Source: Chitinophagales bacterium (lineage in GTDB: Bacteria; Bacteroidota; Bacteroidia; Chitinophagales; UBA2359). Taken from it: a DNA stretch of 6,098 nt. The DNA is taken from assembly GCA_020629595.1 (NCBI GenBank), contig JAHDDA010000114.1, forward strand, positions 1-6,098. The letters are read 5' to 3'. Numbering within the stretch: the first letter of the stretch is position 1; every line of letters starts with the position of its first letter. The notes beneath the pieces are model-generated. The model had not been told where the DNA came from. It saw nothing but the letters and a program-made list of their open reading frames with translations, and ran no database searches. The position numbers and the translations under genes were made by a program. Of this stretch, positions 5,505 to 6,098 are shown piece by piece.

Positions 5505-6098
5505 TTACGCAACATTCGCCTGCAACCATTTTTTCATCACCTCAAAATCCATATTTTTACGTTCGGCAAGGTCTTTTACTTGCTCGTCGGTAATTTTTCC
5601 AACACCAAAATACTTACTTTCTGGGTGCGAAAAATACAAGCCCGAAACCGAAGCCGCTGGATACATTGCAAAACTTTCGGTTAATTCAATACCTGTATTT
5701 TTTTCAACTTCTAATAAATCGAAAAGCGTTCGTTTTTCGGTATGGTCGGGGCAAGCTGGGTAACCTGGTGCTGGGCGTATTCCTTGATATTTTTCGGAAA
5801 TTAAGGCTTCGTTATCAAAACTTTCAGAAGCATCGTAGCCCCAAAATTCTTTACGCATACGTTCGTGCATACGTTCTGCAAAAGCTTCTGCCAATCTATC
5901 TGCCAATGCTTTTAACATTATTGCCGAATAATCGTCTTGGTTTTCTTCAAAACGTTTAACGTGTGCTTCAATCTTATGCCCTGTAGTTACTGCAAAACCG
6001 CCAATATAATCTTGTAAACCACTTTCTTTTGGAGCAACAAAATCACTCAAAGCAATATTTGCCGATTTAGCCGATTTTTTCGCCTGTTGGCGTATGCA
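5505..6098 (-). CDS. metH: Cobalamin-dependent methionine synthase, C-terminal reactivation domain (5' part beyond window)
   Basis: The last 197 residues of MetH, which transfers the methyl group of methyltetrahydrofolate to homocysteine through bound cobalamin. The part seen is the activation domain, which binds S-adenosylmethionine and, with a reductase, re-methylates the oxidised cofactor. The AdoMet signature RPAPGYPACPDHTEK is present (RxxxGY at 5760-5777), along with LSDFVAPKESG, DYIGGFAVTTG, FWGYDASE and SGLYFSHPESKYFGVGKI, all matching what I know of the E. coli enzyme. The frame stays open to the edge (the first residues read CIRQQAKKSAKSAN), so the TTG at 6048-6050 is an internal leucine codon, not a start. 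The stop is TAA at 5505-5507. The catalytic homocysteine, folate and B12 modules lie outside, so whether they are in one gene or split cannot be told. It is transcribed towards the PorP/SprF gene. Confidence 0.95.
   Translation of the reverse strand, partial: CIRQQAKKSAKSANIALSDFVAPKESGLQDYIGGFAVTTGHKIEAHVKRFEENQDDYSAIMLKALADRLAEAFAERMHERMRKEFWGYDASESFDNEALISEKYQGIRPAPGYPACPDHTEKRTLFDLLEVEKNTGIELTESFAMYPAASVSGLYFSHPESKYFGVGKITDEQVKDLAERKNMDFEVMKKWLQANVA

Noticed and set aside
5666..5959. 97-residue plus-strand open frame opposite metH
   Set aside because: Lies wholly within the unmistakable MetH reactivation domain on the other strand.

Overview
The window looks like chromosomal DNA from a member of the Bacteroidota. 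It is AT-rich, one gene start carries an exact TAnnTTTG-type -7 box, and Shine-Dalgarno sequences are mostly absent. The gene content also fits: a PorP/SprF-family protein of the type IX secretion and gliding system, and an M23 peptidase - bactofilin - AtpZ cluster of the kind usually found in this phylum. The exact lineage cannot be fixed from the sequence.

Layout. (1) 1-191: the last 41 codons of an unidentified plus-strand gene, closed by a strong intrinsic terminator. (2) 224-1451: an overlapping two-gene unit, a small exosortase-family transpeptidase with an intact Cys/Arg/His set, and a four-helix membrane protein of the kind that accompanies exosortases. (3) 1541-3161: a membrane-anchored M23 peptidase with all metal and catalytic residues, a bactofilin, and an AtpZ-like small membrane protein that seems to start at TTG inside the bactofilin gene. 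(4) 3198-4124: a multi-pass membrane protein with a C-terminal SRPBCC-like domain, standing where F0F1 ATP synthase genes would often follow atpZ. (5) 4336-5400: a PorP/SprF-family outer-membrane protein, followed by a long hairpin terminator. (6) 5505-6098, minus strand: the C-terminal reactivation domain of cobalamin-dependent methionine synthase (MetH), running off the right edge.

How the parts may work together. The exosortase pair should process or anchor exported proteins at the inner membrane, but no substrate with a sorting tail is visible here. The peptidase and bactofilin most likely act together on cell-wall shape. AtpZ normally helps the ATP synthase membrane sector, but no other ATP synthase gene is in the window. 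PorP/SprF belongs to type IX secretion-linked surface proteins, and its usual large secreted partner is also absent. MetH is unrelated housekeeping metabolism on the opposite strand.

No tRNA, rRNA, CRISPR array, insertion sequence or convincing riboswitch was seen. The most interesting points are the self-contained exosortase pair without a substrate, the atpZ gene cut off from the ATP synthase genes with a rare TTG start, and the membrane-SRPBCC fusion next to it.
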